The position numbers and the translations under genes were made by a program. Below, piece after piece: positions 63,662 through 64,000 of a DNA stretch of 64,000 nucleotides. The notes under the pieces are model-generated. The model was not told the origin of the DNA, did no database searches, and saw nothing but the letters and a program-made list of their open reading frames with translations. The number at the start of each line of letters is the position of its first letter. Position 1 is the first letter of the stretch. Source of the stretch: Desulfatiglans anilini DSM 4660 (GTDB taxonomy: Bacteria > Desulfobacterota > DSM-4660 > Desulfatiglandales > Desulfatiglandaceae); assembly GCF_000422285.1 (NCBI RefSeq), contig NZ_AULM01000013.1:1-64000 (forward strand), in the 5' to 3' direction.

Positions 63662-64000
63662 CTACTGCTTCATCTTCATCCACGGCGGCAGGATGATCTT
63701 GCCCATGGCGATCGACTCGGGGAAGACCACCACGCGCTTGCCGTCCTGCCACTGAAAGATGCTCCCGACCGCGCCTTCCTGCGGGTCGTAAGAAGGGATC
63801 ACCTGATGGCTCTTCGGGTCGAAGCGCACGCGGCCGTAAACACCCATCAGATCGGTCTGCTCGAGCGCCGTGATCACGGCGCCGCTCTCGAGCGTTCCCG
63901 CCCGTTCGATCGCATCCTTCAGGGTGTAGATCGCCATGTAGCTGCTGGAGGACCCGAGCCCTTCGGGTTCGATCCCCCACTTCTCGGTGTAGGCGTCATA
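63662..64000 (-). CDS. Liv-type substrate-binding protein, module B (partial)
   Basis: The last 112 residues of a periplasmic binding protein, cut by the right edge of the window; the reading frame is open to position 64000. The end, ILPPWMKMKQ, and the SYMAIYTLKDAIERAG stretch match the module A protein. The signal peptide and most of the ligand site lie outside. It is the first gene of the module B operon. Confidence 0.9.
   Translation of the reverse strand, partial: YDAYTEKWGIEPEGLGSSSSYMAIYTLKDAIERAGTLESGAVITALEQTDLMGVYGRVRFDPKSHQVIPSYDPQEGAVGSIFQWQDGKRVVVFPESIAMGKIILPPWMKMKQ

Overview
The window is a dense, GC-rich chromosomal segment from a Gram-negative anaerobe. It carries heptose, Kdo and lipid A genes, the futalosine route to menaquinone, a B12-dependent acyl-CoA mutase with its GTPase chaperone, acyl-CoA dehydrogenases, thiolases and two Liv-type transporters paired with acyl-CoA ligases. 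This mix fits Desulfobacterota (sulfate-reducing or syntrophic deltaproteobacteria, for example Desulfatiglans-like). That assignment is inferred from gene content; no rRNA is present. I saw no tRNA, rRNA, CRISPR array, insertion sequence or prophage.

Layout. 0-14 kb: gltX, then a leftward acyl-CoA oxidation block (two acyl-CoA dehydrogenases, XRE-cupin regulator, meaB, B12-binding subunit, mutase large subunit, enoyl-CoA hydratase, two thiolases). The mutase large subunit carries Phe91 and Gln209, the pair expected of isobutyryl-CoA mutase rather than methylmalonyl-CoA mutase, so the block may convert isobutyryl-CoA to butyryl-CoA and oxidise it. 12.5-21 kb: aminotransferase, TolQ/ExbB-like protein, a methyltransferase/C45-hydrolase pair, flavin reductase, and an unrecognised gene with one in-frame TGA followed by a SECIS-like hairpin (a candidate selenoprotein), then a PAS/GAF histidine kinase. 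21.8-33.3 kb: menaquinone genes mqnB-mqnD rightward, and mqnE-mqnC-amidohydrolase and ubiD/ubiA-type genes leftward, with metal and solute transporters and a ferredoxin-like protein between them.

33.8-44.6 kb: an envelope cluster transcribed leftward (DUF4390, NtrY-like kinase, waaA, lpxK, lpxL, waaF, gmhB, waaC, trm112), mostly with overlapping start/stop codons; lpxC lies just upstream. 45-49.5 kb: mltA with a terminator, and glyQ and glyS separated by a decayed piece of a response-regulator gene. 49.6-64 kb: two paralogous leftward modules, each made of substrate-binding protein, LivH, LivM, LivG, LivF and AMP-forming acyl-CoA ligase, with two near-identical single-domain response regulators between them and a degraded livM fragment. 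The modules probably import a carboxylic acid and activate it to a CoA thioester for the oxidation genes.

A dispersed modular repeat family fills many intergenic gaps, in both orientations. Its modules form hairpins, some with compensatory base changes between copies. The strongest leads for follow-up are the candidate selenoprotein, the structured repeat family, the isobutyryl-CoA-mutase-like signature, and the duplicated and partly decayed Liv/ligase/response-regulator modules.
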